Source: CAZHZT01 sp964537285
GTDB taxonomy: Bacteria; Bacteroidota; Bacteroidia; Chitinophagales; Saprospiraceae
NCBI GenBank assembly: GCA_964537285.1
Contig: CAZHZT010000041.1
Location: 1 to 39,256, forward strand
Length of the DNA: 39,256 nucleotides
Reading direction: 5' to 3'
Shown here: piece by piece, positions 1 to 8,000 of the stretch
How positions within the stretch are numbered: position 1 is the first letter of the stretch
Layout: every line of letters begins with the position of its first letter
The notes under the pieces: model-generated
The model's database searches: none
Told to the model about the DNA's origin: nothing
The model's input: only the letters and a program-made list of their open reading frames with translations
Position numbers and translations under genes: made by a program

Positions 1-70
1 TTGAATGCTCTTGTGGCTGAAAGGATTATCATTTTGAAGTTCCATTTTTTCACAACTTATGTCAAAGAAC
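1..70. repeat. Partial copy (A) of 109-bp palindromic repeat
   Basis: Right-hand part of the palindromic repeat seen complete at 2421-2529 and 35639-35747, cut off by the window edge. It holds the central loop, one inner arm and the terminal motif TGTCAAAGAAC. It differs from the full copies at only a few positions. Its loop lies in the opposite orientation to copy B while the right arm is the same, so it has the configuration of copy C read on the other strand. Confidence 0.9.
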
Positions 71-141
71 TAAAATTCTCAATTGTTAGGCAGCAACAAA
101 AAAAATAAAATTAGCAAAATAAGATTAATAAGATTTTTATA

Positions 142-169
142 TTGAGTTAATTAACGTAAATTAGCTCAA
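142..169. promoter_or_regulatory. Dyad upstream of the ATPase gene, possible operator
   Basis: TTGAGTTAATT (142-152) and AATTAGCTCAA (159-169) form an 11-bp inverted repeat with one mismatch around a 6-nt spacer. It ends 10 bp before the start codon at 180, where a repressor or autoregulator could bind. The regulatory role is inferred from position and symmetry only. Confidence 0.4.
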
Positions 170-179
170 AACATATTGA

Positions 180-1361
180 ATGGATTATCTACAAAGGACA
201 ATTAAGCCACAAATCCTAGAATATTTATTGCCGAATAAAGTAGTAGTCCTGCTTGGTCCAAGAAGAGTGGGAAAGACGGTGTTGATTAGTCAAATATTGA
301 ATGAAACTACAGAGCCATATGTGCTTTTGAATGGAGAAGATATTGCAACGAGAGAGTTGTTTACAAGAAGGAGTGTTTCTAACTTCTTACAAATATTAGA
401 TGGGAAATTATTTTTAATAATTGATGAAGCACAGAAGATTCCAGATATTGGTAATTCATTAAAGTTAATGGTAGATGAAATAAAGGGCATCAAAATATTG
501 GTAACAGGATCATCAGCCTTTGATGTTGAAAATTATACTGGAGAACCACTTACCGGAAGGAAATATACTTTTAAATTATATGCATTATCTGAGCAAGAAT
601 ATGACCAAATACAACCATTGTTAGTCAGGAAGGATAAATTAAGAGAACGGTTAATTTATGGTAGTTATCCAGAATTATTACAATTAGAGACTAAGGCACA
701 AAAGAACAGGTACTTAAATGAATTGATAACCTCATATTTGTTAAAAGACATATTGGCTTTTGAGAACATAAAGAATTCCGATAAGATAATATCATTATTG
801 AGGTTGTTAGCATTTCAAATAGGGAGTTTAGTTTCGACGACAGAATTAGGGAAGCAATTGGGTATGAGTGGTAATACAGTTACAAAATACCTTGATTTGT
901 TGTCAAAAGTATTTATTATTCACAAAGTAGGAGGCTTTAGTAGGAATTTACGTAAAGAAATAACAAAAAACAACAAATGGTATTTTTTTGATAATGGAAT
1001 AAGGAATATATTGATAGCTAACTTGAATCCAATAGAGTTAAGAAATGACATAGGAGAATTATGGGAAAGCTATATAATAAGTGAAAGAATAAAACATCAA
1101 GAATATACGGGGATGATTGTGAACAACTACTTTTGGAGAACATACGACCAACAAGAAATAGACTGGATTGAGGAACGCGGTGGTAAGTTATATAGCTATG
1201 AATTTAAGTGGAATCCGAAGAAGAAAATTAAAGAGCCAAGAGGATGGAAAAATAATTACCCAGATTCTGAATATGAGATCATAAATCCAGAAAATTATGC
1301 AAACTGGGTTAAAGAAGGAGAAGTTACTGCTGCCAATCGAGTAGGGAACGGTGAGCAATAA
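180..1361 (+). CDS. AAA+ ATPase with C-terminal DUF4143 domain
   Basis: Family of P-loop ATPases (AAA_14 plus DUF4143) that is widespread and of unknown cellular role. The N-terminal half has a Walker A motif GPRRVGKT (residues 26-33), a Walker B motif LFLIIDEAQ (about 77-85) and a sensor-like VTGSSAF segment near 108-114. The C-terminal DUF4143 part carries a PD-(D/E)XK-like core: EIDWI, then YEFKW about ten residues later. ATG at 180 lies just after a dyad. The gene is visibly more AT-rich than its neighbours, which suggests transfer. The family usually ends shortly after a segment like INPENYANW; here about 18 more residues read into a GC-rich junction, so the natural C-terminus may have been replaced. 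It shares a block with the nuclease gene downstream, and palindromic repeats bound that block. Confidence 0.85.
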   Translation: MDYLQRTIKPQILEYLLPNKVVVLLGPRRVGKTVLISQILNETTEPYVLLNGEDIATRELFTRRSVSNFLQILDGKLFLIIDEAQKIPDIGNSLKLMVDEIKGIKILVTGSSAFDVENYTGEPLTGRKYTFKLYALSEQEYDQIQPLLVRKDKLRERLIYGSYPELLQLETKAQKNRYLNELITSYLLKDILAFENIKNSDKIISLLRLLAFQIGSLVSTTELGKQLGMSGNTVTKYLDLLSKVFIIHKVGGFSRNLRKEITKNNKWYFFDNGIRNILIANLNPIELRNDIGELWESYIISERIKHQEYTGMIVNNYFWRTYDQQEIDWIEERGGKLYSYEFKWNPKKKIKEPRGWKNNYPDSEYEIINPENYANWVKEGEVTAANRVGNGEQ

Positions 1362-1521
1362 GCTCGCCCCAGCCCTCTCACACCTCCCTACGTTCGGATC
1401 GCGCTAGGGGGGTACTTTTCAGTGGCTATCTACAATAAGCAATCATTACTCCAACCACCCACATCGAAATCGAGTGAGTTGTACCTGTCTTTTCGTAATT
1501 TAGCACCAAAATTTAGAAAAA
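1362..1521. other. GC-rich junction between the ATPase and nuclease genes
   Basis: A non-coding stretch of markedly different composition from the AT-rich genes on both sides. CCTCCCTA (1384-1391) and TAGGGGGG (about 1406-1413) can form a short hairpin with one mismatch. It looks like a scar or the end of an element fused to the ATPase 3' end. No RNA gene or intact element is recognisable. Confidence 0.35.
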
Positions 1522-2418
1522 ATGAAACAACAAAAACATGTCAGATTTGATTGGGCGATAAAACGCCTATTAAGGCAAAAGGCAAATTTCAATATCTTAG
1601 AAGGTTTTTTGAGTGAACTGCTCAAAGATGATATTTCTATTTTAGAAATTATTGATACGGAAAGTAATCAGGAAACGGAAACTGATAAATACAATCGAGT
1701 AGATGTTTTAGTGAAGGATAAGAAAGGTGAAATCATCATCATTGAAATTCAAAACAGCTATGCAATTGACTACTTTTTAAGAATTTTGTTCGGTATTTCT
1801 AAGGCGATAACAGAACACATGAATGTCGGTGATGAATGGACAGAGGTTAAAAAAGTCATTTCTATCAATATTGTTTATTTCGATTTAGGCAGAGGTAAAG
1901 ATTATATCTATAAAGGAGAAACGAAATTTTTTGGCTTACATCACCAAGATGAATTGCAGTTATCCAATGCTCAAAAGAAATTATTCAAGAAGGAAAAAGT
2001 AAAAGACTTGTATCCAGAAATGTATCTGATAAAGGTCAATAGTTTTGATGATGTAGCAAAAAATACACTTGACGAGTGGGTTTATTTTTTGAAGAATAGT
2101 GAAATAAAAAAATCTTTTACAGCTAAAGGATTGAAAGAAGCAGAAGAAGTTTTGAAAGTGGCAAATATGGAAGATGAAGAAAGGCGAGAATATCAAAGAT
2201 TTGGGGAGGTTCTTTCTGATAGGGCAAGTCAGGCGTTGAGCATAAAAATGGAGATAGAAATGGCGGTGGAAAAAGCAGAAAAACGAACTCAAAGAAATAC
2301 AGAGAATAAAGCTATAATTGCCATGATTACGAGCACAGATTTATCAGATGAAGAAATAGCTAATGCCTTGAATGTAGATGTTGAAAGAGTAAAGAAGATT
2401 CGAGCAGAAAAAAAATAA
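1522..2418 (+). CDS. Rpn-family recombination-promoting nuclease / PD-(D/E)XK transposase-like protein
   Basis: Member of the PDDEXK_2 / Rpn group, which is usually annotated as a putative transposase; E. coli RpnA-type proteins are DNA endonucleases that raise RecA-independent recombination. The N-terminus begins RFDWAIKRLL. The nuclease core is RVDVLV (metal-binding Asp61) followed by IIIIEIQ (Glu75, Gln77), the D...E-x-Q form typical of this group. The C-terminal ~30 residues (LSDEEIANALNVDVERVKKI) look like a small helix-turn-helix. Length of 298 aa is usual. ATG at 1522 follows an A-rich leader. The stop codon is only 2 nt from palindromic repeat copy B. This position raises the possibility that the protein acts on the repeat, but nothing in the sequence proves it. 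Confidence 0.88.
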   Translation: MKQQKHVRFDWAIKRLLRQKANFNILEGFLSELLKDDISILEIIDTESNQETETDKYNRVDVLVKDKKGEIIIIEIQNSYAIDYFLRILFGISKAITEHMNVGDEWTEVKKVISINIVYFDLGRGKDYIYKGETKFFGLHHQDELQLSNAQKKLFKKEKVKDLYPEMYLIKVNSFDDVAKNTLDEWVYFLKNSEIKKSFTAKGLKEAEEVLKVANMEDEERREYQRFGEVLSDRASQALSIKMEIEMAVEKAEKRTQRNTENKAIIAMITSTDLSDEEIANALNVDVERVKKIRAEKK

Positions 2419-2420
2419 AC

Positions 2421-2529
2421 GTTCTTTGACAAATTGTGTGGAACTTCAAAATGATAAGCCTTTCAGCCACAAGGGCATTCAAGGCTTATCATTTTGAAGT
2501 TCCATTTTCCACAATTTATGTCAAAGAAC
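2421..2529. repeat. Complete 109-bp palindromic repeat, copy B
   Basis: Terminal inverted motifs GTTCTTTGACA (2421-2431) and TGTCAAAGAAC (2519-2529). Next come AATTGTG (2432-2438) and CACAATT (2510-2516). The inner perfect arms are 24 bp (2439-2462 and 2481-2504) around an 18-nt loop (2463-2480). The bulges between outer and inner stems differ on the two sides, and these asymmetric parts are exchanged in copy C while the loop keeps its orientation. It starts 2 nt after the Rpn-family nuclease stop codon. Confidence 0.95.
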
Positions 2530-2530
2530 C

Positions 2531-2625
2531 AATTTTATCTGCCACAGGAGTCGCTTTGAGTAGATCACTTGAGCCGAAGCTTAGATGATTCGGAGGCATT
2601 GTTGATTGGGGAAGCAGATAAAATT
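2531..2625. repeat. Inverted-repeat element with inner hairpin
   Basis: A perfect 12-bp inverted repeat, AATTTTATCTGC (2531-2542) and GCAGATAAAATT (2614-2625), encloses 71 nt. Inside it CCGAA and TTCGG (about 2574-2593) can pair. It abuts palindromic repeat copy B and lies downstream of the cold-shock gene, which reads toward it. It could be a structured 3' UTR, a terminator or a small non-autonomous element. No T-tract supports simple termination. Confidence 0.5.
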
Positions 2626-2670
2626 CTTAAATGTTCAATATCCCCCTAAATAATAGCAGTGGTTCGAGTC

Positions 2671-2925
2671 CTAGGAATCCATCTCTACCAGTTCAACATT
2701 GGTAGCCTGAAGCCCCTTCTCGCTTTTTGCAATTCGAAACTTGACAAAATCTCCTTGGCTCACTTTATCTTCTAATTCTGTGATATGCACAAAGACATCA
2801 TCTTCCGTTTCTACTGATTGAATGAAACCGAAACCTCTTTTACGATTAAAGAACTTGATAAACCCTGTTTTAGGGCGATTACTTTTAAGGTTAAACCAAC
2901 TAAATAAATTTTTAAAAAAATCCAT
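2671..2925 (-). CDS. Cold-shock domain protein with hydrophobic N-terminal extension
   Basis: CspA-type single-stranded nucleic-acid-binding protein, an RNA chaperone of the cytoplasm. The cold-shock domain starts near residue 20 (TGFIKFFNRKRGFGFIQ), with RNP1-like KRGFGFI and RNP2-like DVFVHIT, and ends LQATNVELV. The 84-aa protein has about 18 extra residues at the start (MDFFKNLFSWFNLKSN) compared with the usual ~67-aa CspA; similar aromatic extensions occur in Bacteroidota. Its leader contains a perfect 8-bp hairpin (2943-2967), which may matter because csp mRNAs are often controlled through leader structure. Confidence 0.9.
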   Translation of the reverse strand: MDFFKNLFSWFNLKSNRPKTGFIKFFNRKRGFGFIQSVETEDDVFVHITELEDKVSQGDFVKFRIAKSEKGLQATNVELVEMDS

Positions 2926-2942
2926 AATTCAATTTTTTTTTA

Positions 2943-2967
2943 GGATTGCAAAAAACGCCTGCAATCC
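2943..2967 (-). promoter_or_regulatory. Leader hairpin of the cold-shock gene
   Basis: GGATTGCA and TGCAATCC pair perfectly over a 9-nt loop, 18 bp upstream of the csp start codon. A wider inverted repeat (CAAGTTGCGAT at 2985-2995 with ATCGCAACTTG at 3088-3098) spans the region up to the racemase 3' end. The regulatory role is inferred only from position. Confidence 0.35.
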
Positions 2968-3108
2968 GAATAAATTAGTAAATGCAAGTTGCGATTCATG
3001 GAAATGAGGCTAAATCGTCGCGAATTTGGTTCAAAATTATGCCTAGCGGCTCCATTTTTCACAAATCCCCCTTATCCACCCTCATCCATCGCAACTTGAG
3101 GGAATAAA

Positions 3109-4179
3109 TTAAAGGATGCGCTTTTCAATATAATCGGAACTCAACAAGCGCAGCGCACCCATGTACTTAAGCTTAAAGGAGATCAGATCTCCTACTTTGT
3201 AGTTCCGGCTTGTTTTCCCAAGGTCTACGATGATCATATCAGAGCTGGCATTAACAACTTCCAGCATTGGATCATCAGGGATGAGGTAATCAGTAGAAAT
3301 GTCCAGCAGTCCAACATCAATAATGGCCCTGTACGATGTTTTGCCATAGTCTTCCTCATTAACTTCAAAGCGCTCACCGGCCGTGTTGACGCCGAGTTCT
3401 CCAACAGGCACTTTGGGTTTTTCCGTTATTTCGAGGATTTCAGCATAGAGCTTCAGTACATCTCTTTTCATGCCTTTTATCGGCCGATCATTCATTAGAT
3501 TGTTCCCAAAAAACAAGGTTTCCCCGATTCGAAAGTGATTTACGGCTCCAGGAATTTGTTTTTTATTTAAAAGGGGCAATGTCACGGAGGTTCCTCCGGA
3601 AATAAAAGGAATTTTGCGCCCGAACTTGGCTTCAACTAACTGCTTGTAAAGGCTCAGCTGAATCAGCTTATCCTGAGAGGGCATAATCCCGTATAAGCAG
3701 GTGAGGTTGGCTCCGATCGCTACAATCTTAATGTTGGGTAATTTGAAGACCTTCTCGTAAAAATCAATCAAATGATCTCCCATGATGCCCTCACGTAGGT
3801 CTCCTAACTCGATCATGATAGTAACGCGATGTTCTTTCCCTTGACGCACGGCTTCTTCTGAAAGTAAACGAATAGTTTCACTTTCAGAATTAAAGCTCAC
3901 ATCTGCGTATTTAATAACATTTTTGATACTTCGCTTCGGTGGCGGTTTTATGTAAACGGTTTGAATAGAAGGATCAAATTGTTTAATGATCTTCAGGTTA
4001 GACAAACGGCTATCGCAAACCTCTTTCACGCCAAGCCCTAAAAGTTCTTTTATAAAAGTTTTGTCTCCGCAAAGCAGTTTTGAAACTACGGCCCATTCTT
4101 TTCCATGTTCCTGGAAAAGATTATCCAAGTACGAATAATTATGAGCCAATCTTGCTTTATCTAATTGAATGAATGCCAT
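3109..4179 (-). CDS. Ornithine/alanine racemase-family PLP enzyme (Orr/YhfX-like)
   Basis: PLP-dependent amino-acid racemase of the alanine-racemase N-terminal barrel fold, closest in pattern to the COG3457 group that includes clostridial ornithine racemase. Family features are the lysine in EWAVVSKLLCG (Lys34 from the chosen start), MIELGDLREGIM, the phosphate-side segment PFISGGTSVTLPLL, HFRIGETLFFGN, and a small C-terminal beta domain. The open frame extends upstream to 4281, but the extra 34 residues look like leader, and MAFIQLDKARLAHNY is the natural family start, so I place the start at 4179. It is last in the minus-strand run that begins with the 665-aa protein and includes ArgB/D/C/J. 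This makes ornithine its most likely substrate by context; D-ornithine as the product is inference. Confidence 0.82.
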   Translation of the reverse strand: MAFIQLDKARLAHNYSYLDNLFQEHGKEWAVVSKLLCGDKTFIKELLGLGVKEVCDSRLSNLKIIKQFDPSIQTVYIKPPPKRSIKNVIKYADVSFNSESETIRLLSEEAVRQGKEHRVTIMIELGDLREGIMGDHLIDFYEKVFKLPNIKIVAIGANLTCLYGIMPSQDKLIQLSLYKQLVEAKFGRKIPFISGGTSVTLPLLNKKQIPGAVNHFRIGETLFFGNNLMNDRPIKGMKRDVLKLYAEILEITEKPKVPVGELGVNTAGERFEVNEEDYGKTSYRAIIDVGLLDISTDYLIPDDPMLEVVNASSDMIIVDLGKTSRNYKVGDLISFKLKYMGALRLLSSDYIEKRIL

Positions 4180-4264
4180 AATAATTTTTTTGAGGCAGTT
4201 CGATGCATAGAAATAGAAATCACCTGGTTTTTCAAAGACGGAGGGAGCCAGAGGACTCCAAGAT

Positions 4265-4304
4265 TGCCGTATCACAGCCACAGACCTGCGTTTTGTGAGA
4301 CGGC
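4265..4304. promoter_or_regulatory. Hairpin between the amidohydrolase and racemase genes
   Basis: TGCCGTATCACA and TGTGAGACGGCA form a 12-bp stem with one mismatch in the 178-bp gap between the two genes. No T-tract follows on the minus strand, so it may be an mRNA processing or attenuation structure rather than a terminator. The role is not determinable from sequence. Confidence 0.3.
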
Positions 4305-4357
4305 ATAAGGCCTAAGGGGACTTTAATAGACTTGTTTAACTCAGACCAAACGGCTAC

Positions 4358-5536
4358 CTACTCCTTAGACAACGCCATCAATATTGAATTAATGCGAATA
4401 AACATTTTCATGCCAACCGGAATAATGTCATCTGGAAAGTCAAAATCAGGATTGTGCAGTGCAGGATGGTTTTCTCCTGAACCGATTCCGAACATAGCTC
4501 CCTTGTATCGCTGGGTAAACAAGCCGAAATCTTCTCCCCATTTAAATGGGAAATCCCTTTCTGTGCAAGAGAAGCCATTTTCATTGGCCGCTTTTTCAAT
4601 GATATTCACTGACGCATCGCCATTTTGATTGGCATAAAACTCATTTGTCCATTCTTTACGAATGCGCAGTTTGTATTTGATTTTGAGGTCGTTTATGAAA
4701 GAAAACAGTTTATGCTTAAGCACATTAAAAGATTCATTCGTCCACGTACGCATGGTAAGATGAACCTCCCCGTAGCCAGCTGAAGTGCCGTAGTTCTTTT
4801 TACCCATTTCAATAAAAACAGGGGTGATAAGCGCAAAGTCTTCTCTATCGGGATCATTATTGGAAAGCTTATTGGTTTCCAAGATAATTTCAGCGATGGC
4901 CATGGCGGGGTTAGCCCCAAATTCAGGCTCCGCGGCATGAGAGGTTTTGCCATACAATTTTAGAATGATACTTTTCACCTGTGCAGAGAAAGCTCCCCTC
5001 CTAATCACGATTTGATTCAGAGGATAACCAGGTAAATTGTGGAAGGCGAATACATAATCGGGTTGTACAAGCTCGAACTTAGGATCTTGCACGACCGCCT
5101 TGGCTCCTCTGCCATTTTCCTCAGAAGGCTGGAAAAGCAATATCACTTTACCATATTCCGGAGGGTGTTCAGCGTAGTAAGTAGCTACACCAAAAAGGGT
5201 AGTCATGTGCCCGTCATGACCACATTTGTGGGACACATTTTCTACCGAGGATTTATATGGAAATTCGTTCGTTTCCTGTATCGGTAAAGCATCCAGTTCA
5301 GCGCGGAGCATCACGCTTTTTCCGGGCTTACCACTGTCGAAAATAGCGATAACTCCTGTTCCGCCCACTTCATCAATAATTTGGGTAGGTTGCAGCTCGG
5401 AAAGTAAATCTTTGATAGTTTTGGCCGTCTCTTCTTCTTCACCAGAAAGTTCAGGATTTGCGTGAAAATACTTTCTAAGCTTTACCAAAGATTGAAGCTT
5501 GTTTTCTGTAAATTTTATGTAGCTATTCTCTTTCAT
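4358..5536 (-). CDS. M20-family amidohydrolase (N-acyl amino acid / hippurate-hydrolase type)
   Basis: Cytoplasmic metal-dependent peptidase or amidohydrolase of family M20D, which removes acyl groups from amino acids or cleaves related amides. Visible motifs are MLRAELDALPIQE, the metal-binding KCGHDGHM, FQPSEENGRGA, FAFHNLPGYP, and GKTSHAAEPEFGANP at the lid/dimerisation domain; the C-terminus has HNPDFDFPDDII. The 392-aa length is normal. It lies in the ornithine operon between ArgJ and the terminal racemase, so it may deacylate an N-acyl ornithine or process the pathway's end product. The separation from ArgJ (191 bp of repeats) is larger than between the arg genes. It is not a classical ArgE (M20A), and ArgJ already releases ornithine. 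Confidence 0.87.
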   Translation of the reverse strand: MKENSYIKFTENKLQSLVKLRKYFHANPELSGEEEETAKTIKDLLSELQPTQIIDEVGGTGVIAIFDSGKPGKSVMLRAELDALPIQETNEFPYKSSVENVSHKCGHDGHMTTLFGVATYYAEHPPEYGKVILLFQPSEENGRGAKAVVQDPKFELVQPDYVFAFHNLPGYPLNQIVIRRGAFSAQVKSIILKLYGKTSHAAEPEFGANPAMAIAEIILETNKLSNNDPDREDFALITPVFIEMGKKNYGTSAGYGEVHLTMRTWTNESFNVLKHKLFSFINDLKIKYKLRIRKEWTNEFYANQNGDASVNIIEKAANENGFSCTERDFPFKWGEDFGLFTQRYKGAMFGIGSGENHPALHNPDFDFPDDIIPVGMKMFIRINSILMALSKE

Positions 5537-5631
5537 AAATCGTTTTTTAGCTTGAGAACCTGAAAAATTATCTTTTTAAAGATTCTAAGTACTATGTAGC
5601 AATAACAGAAGGCCCTTAATTGATCTCAATT

Positions 5632-5718
5632 CGTTCCCCGTTAACCTTTATCCGTTTCCCGTTTCCCGTTAACCGTTTCCCGTTAACCGTTTCCCGTTAT
5701 TCGTTTCCCGTTTTACCG
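5632..5718. repeat. Heptamer repeat tract (CGTTTCC/CGTTAAC type)
   Basis: Imperfect tandem repetition of units such as CGTTTCC and CGTTAAC over ~87 bp, ending about 10 bp from the argJ stop codon. The same units occur after the symporter gene (15185-15222) and after pabA (25133-25222). All three tracts abut gene 3' ends. Not a CRISPR array: there are no unique spacers. Confidence 0.75.
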
Positions 5719-5727
5719 CAACTTGTA

Positions 5728-6939
5728 TTAAGTAGTGTAAACCGAGTTAAACATTACATAATCCGTAGTGAGGTCAGAACCCCAGCCTACTGCTTCTGCT
5801 TCACCATTATTCAGATCCACCTGAATTCTAACGTGTGATTCCCTTAGTAGCCGTTTAAGAAAAACACGATCGAAATCTATGGGCCTCCCTCGCTCCAGCA
5901 CTTGAGGGAGCTCTTTTTCGTTCCCCAGGTAGATATCCACCTTTTTCGGCTCAAGCTCAATACCTGCATTACCACAAGCACAGATAATACGCCCCCAGTT
6001 CGGATCGCGGCCGAACATTGCCGCTTTCACCAGAGTAGAATCGGATATAGTCCGAACGAGCTGACGGGCATCTTTTTCATTAGGAGCCCCTGTAACTTTA
6101 TATTCGATAAACTTAGAGCTTCCCTCCCCGTCAGAGACGATCAGTTTAGCCAGGTGGATCATCAAATCCTCCAGATTTTGACGAAATTCTTTATAACCGG
6201 CATCCGCTTCTTTTTCAATGATTGGATTTCCGGCCATGCCATTGCAAAGAATACCAACCATATCGTTGGTAGAGGTATCGCCATCAACGGTGATCATATT
6301 GAAAGACTTGTCGGCGCATTCCCGAAGGATTTTCTGCAGCAGTTCGGGAGCGATGTTTACATCACTAACGATGAAAGCCAACATAGTCGCCATATTGGGA
6401 TGAATCATTCCTGAGCCTTTGGCGATCCCTGCGATATTAATTTCAGAATCATTGATCTTGAAAGTGAGGGCACCTTCTTTTGCAAACGTATCCGTGGTAA
6501 GAATAGCATTTGCTGCAAAGGAACCAGCTTTTGGATCGTTAGAAAGTTTTTCAACGTTCTCGTAGATTCCTTTCACTACATCTTCTGTTGGAAATGGTTC
6601 ACCAATAATACCTGTAGAAGCAATTAATACCATTTCCTTATCTATTTCTAAAGCGTCTGCAGCAGCGTTTACCATGGCCTCCGCTCCTTTTTTACCTTGA
6701 AGGCCGGTGCAAGCATTGGCATTTCCCGCATTACAAATGATCACTTGGGCCTTCCCGGATTCTATGTGCTTACGAGAAACCTTTACTGGTTCAGCAACTA
6801 CCTTGTTTTGCGTAAAAACAGCAGCAGCAGAAGCGGGTATTTCAGAATAAATAATTGCCAGGTCCCTGCGCAGAGATTTTATTCCGATGTGCGCTCCCCA
6901 ACATTTAAAGCCTTTAACGGCAGTTATATTTCTTATCAT
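5728..6939 (-). CDS. argJ: Bifunctional ornithine acetyltransferase / N-acetylglutamate synthase
   Basis: ArgJ moves the acetyl group from N-acetylornithine to glutamate, releasing L-ornithine and regenerating N-acetylglutamate; bifunctional forms can also use acetyl-CoA. The 403-aa precursor has the self-cleavage site KGSGMIHPNMATMLAF, with Thr185 as the expected nucleophile, and the oxyanion-hole STGIIG (residues 108-113). NAGNANACTG and FGRDPNWGRIICACGNAG are also characteristic. The ATG at 6939 lies 29 bp after the argC stop codon. Its presence means free ornithine, not acetylornithine, is the product of this operon. No arginine-forming gene (argF, argG, argH) is present. Confidence 0.96.
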   Translation of the reverse strand: MIRNITAVKGFKCWGAHIGIKSLRRDLAIIYSEIPASAAAVFTQNKVVAEPVKVSRKHIESGKAQVIICNAGNANACTGLQGKKGAEAMVNAAADALEIDKEMVLIASTGIIGEPFPTEDVVKGIYENVEKLSNDPKAGSFAANAILTTDTFAKEGALTFKINDSEINIAGIAKGSGMIHPNMATMLAFIVSDVNIAPELLQKILRECADKSFNMITVDGDTSTNDMVGILCNGMAGNPIIEKEADAGYKEFRQNLEDLMIHLAKLIVSDGEGSSKFIEYKVTGAPNEKDARQLVRTISDSTLVKAAMFGRDPNWGRIICACGNAGIELEPKKVDIYLGNEKELPQVLERGRPIDFDRVFLKRLLRESHVRIQVDLNNGEAEAVGWGSDLTTDYVMFNSVYTT

Positions 6940-6968
6940 TTCTTTGAAAATTAACGTTCACGGACAAA

Positions 6969-8000
6969 TTAAGGATTAAGTGGAATAGCCGCTAAACCAA
7001 GGGTTTCCTCATAGCCCGCAATTAGATTTAAATTATGTACAGCCTGGCCAGCAGCACCTTTGACTAAATTATCGATAACAGAGATCACGATTACCCGTCC
7101 CGTCCGATCATCATAAGTGGCAAACAGATCACAGAAATTAGTAGCTCGAACATCTTTCAAAGAAGGAGCTTGTTCGCGCACTCTCACAAAGGGATGCTCC
7201 CTGTAAAAAGCCGTAAAATAATCATACAGTTCTTTATCAGTAAAGGCTTTCGAGGTCCGAACGTAAATAGTCGAAAGGATTCCCCTGTCAATCGGTAAAA
7301 GATGAGGCGTAAATTGTACTTTAACCGGTTTGCCTGCTGCCTTACTCAGGTTTTCTTCTATTTCGATCGTGTGTCGATGGGTTTTCAGGCCATAGCTTTT
7401 GAAGTTATCATTTACCGTAGAGAAATGATTAACTGCTTTAGCTTTAATACCGGCACCAGTAACACCCGATTTTGCATCGATAATAATTTCATCCAGCTTT
7501 GTGGTACTTTGAGCAACCAAGGGTAGGGAACCTAAAAGAGCACTGGTCGGATAACAACCCGGGTTAGCGATTAGGCTACTGTCCGTGATTTGCGTTCGGT
7601 AAAGCTCAGGTAGTCCATAAGTGGATTTTTTAAATCCTTCGGGGAAAACATGCTTTTTATGATACCATTCTTCGTACACATCTGAAGAAGCCAACCGGAA
7701 ATCTCCGGATAAATCAATTATTTTAAGGCCTTTTCCTTTCATTTCTTTAACATATTGCATAGAAATGCCGTGAGGCAGCGCAAGAAAAACTATATCAAGC
7801 GAATACTTGTAAAGATGTTCAACGGATACCAAAGGCAGATCGAACAACTTGTTGAATTGTGGGTGAATACTTGAAAGAAGTTTCCCCTGATGGCTTTCAG
7901 ACGTGATGGCCTGGATTTTCACCTCCGGATGCATAGCCAGAATTCTTACAAGCTCAGATCCGGTATAGCCCGAAGCACCAATGATTCCGACATTAATCAT
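6969..8000 (-). CDS. argC: N-acetyl-gamma-glutamyl-phosphate reductase
   Basis: Third step of acetylated ornithine synthesis: NADPH-dependent reduction of acetylglutamyl phosphate to the semialdehyde. The N-terminal Rossmann motif is GIIGASGYTGSELVRIL (residues 5-21). The catalytic cysteine lies in IANPGCYPTSALL (Cys149), and HRHTIEIEE and FTPHLLPIDRGI follow in the catalytic domain. The 343-aa length is typical. The start codon overlaps the argD stop codon by 4 bp (ATGA at 7997-8000), indicating translational coupling. Confidence 0.97.
   Translation of the reverse strand: MINVGIIGASGYTGSELVRILAMHPEVKIQAITSESHQGKLLSSIHPQFNKLFDLPLVSVEHLYKYSLDIVFLALPHGISMQYVKEMKGKGLKIIDLSGDFRLASSDVYEEWYHKKHVFPEGFKKSTYGLPELYRTQITDSSLIANPGCYPTSALLGSLPLVAQSTTKLDEIIIDAKSGVTGAGIKAKAVNHFSTVNDNFKSYGLKTHRHTIEIEENLSKAAGKPVKVQFTPHLLPIDRGILSTIYVRTSKAFTDKELYDYFTAFYREHPFVRVREQAPSLKDVRATNFCDLFATYDDRTGRVIVISVIDNLVKGAAGQAVHNLNLIAGYEETLGLAAIPLNP

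Noticed and set aside
1522..2418. Full transposon with terminal inverted repeats around the nuclease gene alone
   Set aside because: No palindrome copy lies between the ATPase and nuclease genes, and no target-site duplication is visible. Only the two-gene block is bracketed.
4180..4281. N-terminal extension of the Orr-like racemase
   Set aside because: The extra 34 residues do not resemble the family, which starts at MAFIQLDKARL; treated as untranslated leader.
5632..5718. CRISPR-like array
   Set aside because: Repeat units are 7 nt and contiguous, with no unique spacers and no cas genes.
5902..6414. 170-codon plus-strand open frame opposite argJ
   Set aside because: Lies wholly antisense to a well-conserved gene, and its composition follows that gene's complementary codons. 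No family features.
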